Below, one piece after another: positions 9,046-9,271 of a DNA stretch of 9,271 bases (position 1 is its first letter; every line of letters begins with the position of its first letter). This stretch comes from Bacillaceae bacterium UBA7792. Lineage in GTDB: Bacteria > Bacillota > Bacilli > Bacillales > Cytobacillaceae. The notes below the pieces were generated by a model. That model searched no databases. It was not told the DNA's origin and saw only the letters and a program-made list of their open reading frames with translations. The stretch covers positions 1,452 to 10,722 of the forward strand of contig DLCS01000086.1 of the NCBI GenBank assembly GCA_002480735.1, given 5' to 3'. A program made the translations under genes and the position numbers.

Positions 9046-9256
9046 TTGTCTAGCTCCATTAAGGAACGCTTCGAAGCATTTGCGTCGCACGAGTGAAAGC
9101 GACAGCTTTTAGGAGGAGCGCCTATCGCCTATCAAACTTCAGGTCTCCTCCCTACGATAAGTCATCATCGAATCGCTATCGCTCTTCGTGAGTGCTTTAT
9201 CTCAGTCGAAGCCGCTCCAGTTTGTAGGGCGATAAGCAAGGCGCTTGCGCTTTTCT
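9046..9256. repeat. Structured intergenic element with interleaved inverted repeats
   Basis: This non-coding block lies between the SRP RNA terminator and the expected dnaX. Segment B, GCGCC-TATCGCC-TA-CAAACT (9118-9138), pairs with AGTTTG-TA-GGCGATA-GGCGC (9219-9244), about 20 pairs interrupted by small bulges. Segment A (9063-9106, with CTTCGA and AGCGACAGC) is an imperfect inverted copy of 9176-9217 (GCTATCGCT and TCGAAGCCGCTCC). Smaller hairpins are GTCGC/GCGAC (9084-9103) and GGAGGAG/CTCCTCC (9112-9151). The ends TTGTCTAGCTCC and GGCGCTTGCGCTTTTCT resemble those of a dispersed intergenic repeat I recall from many Bacillaceae genomes; that link is from memory. No ORF, ribosome site or dnaX start was found in 9008-9271. 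Confidence 0.6.
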
Positions 9257-9271
9257 AATAAAAACTCAACT

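Noticed and set aside
9046..9256. CRISPR array or insertion sequence in the terminal structured block
   Set aside because: There are no regularly spaced direct repeats, no transposase coding sequence and no terminal inverted repeats of IS type; the repeats are inverted and interleaved.

Overview
The window reads as chromosome of an endospore-forming Bacillaceae bacterium near the replication origin. The gene order (guaB end, dacA, pdxS, pdxT, serS, tRNA-Ser, dck, dgk, yaaH/sleL, tadA, SRP RNA) is, from memory, the Bacillus subtilis order just upstream of dnaX. A spore cortex-lytic enzyme with a sigma-E-like promoter, a T-box leader before serS and a large Gram-positive-type SRP RNA all support a spore-forming Firmicute. 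Protein sequences resemble but are not identical to B. subtilis, so it is a relative rather than that species. This is core genome; I see no phage, transposase, CRISPR or defence genes.

Layout: 1-241 is the C-terminal end of guaB (IMP dehydrogenase), closed by a terminator. 383-1753 is dacA (penicillin-binding protein 5-type D,D-carboxypeptidase), with its own terminator. 1897-3367 is the pdxST pair, the two subunits of PLP synthase. 3373-3661 is a promoter and a complete T-box riboswitch controlling serS (3691-4965). A strong promoter then drives tRNA-Ser(UGA) at 5093-5185. A terminator shared by converging transcripts separates this from the minus-strand genes: dgk and dck (deoxynucleoside kinases overlapping by ATGA) and yaaH (two LysM domains plus a GH18 glucosaminidase), each unit with its own promoter candidate. 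From 8138 the plus strand resumes with tadA (tRNA adenosine deaminase), the SRP RNA gene and its terminator. dnaX would be expected just past the window end.

The theme is nucleotide supply (guaB, dck, dgk), cofactor supply (pdxST), translation and protein targeting (serS, tRNA-Ser, tadA, SRP RNA), and cell wall or spore peptidoglycan work (dacA, yaaH).

The only stretch the genes do not explain is 9046-9256. It is a highly structured, non-coding block with two sets of long inverted repeats in interleaved order (A-B-A'-B'). Its ends look like those of a dispersed intergenic repeat that I recall from other Bacillaceae. It is the best candidate for a second look; I do not see a new multi-gene system here.
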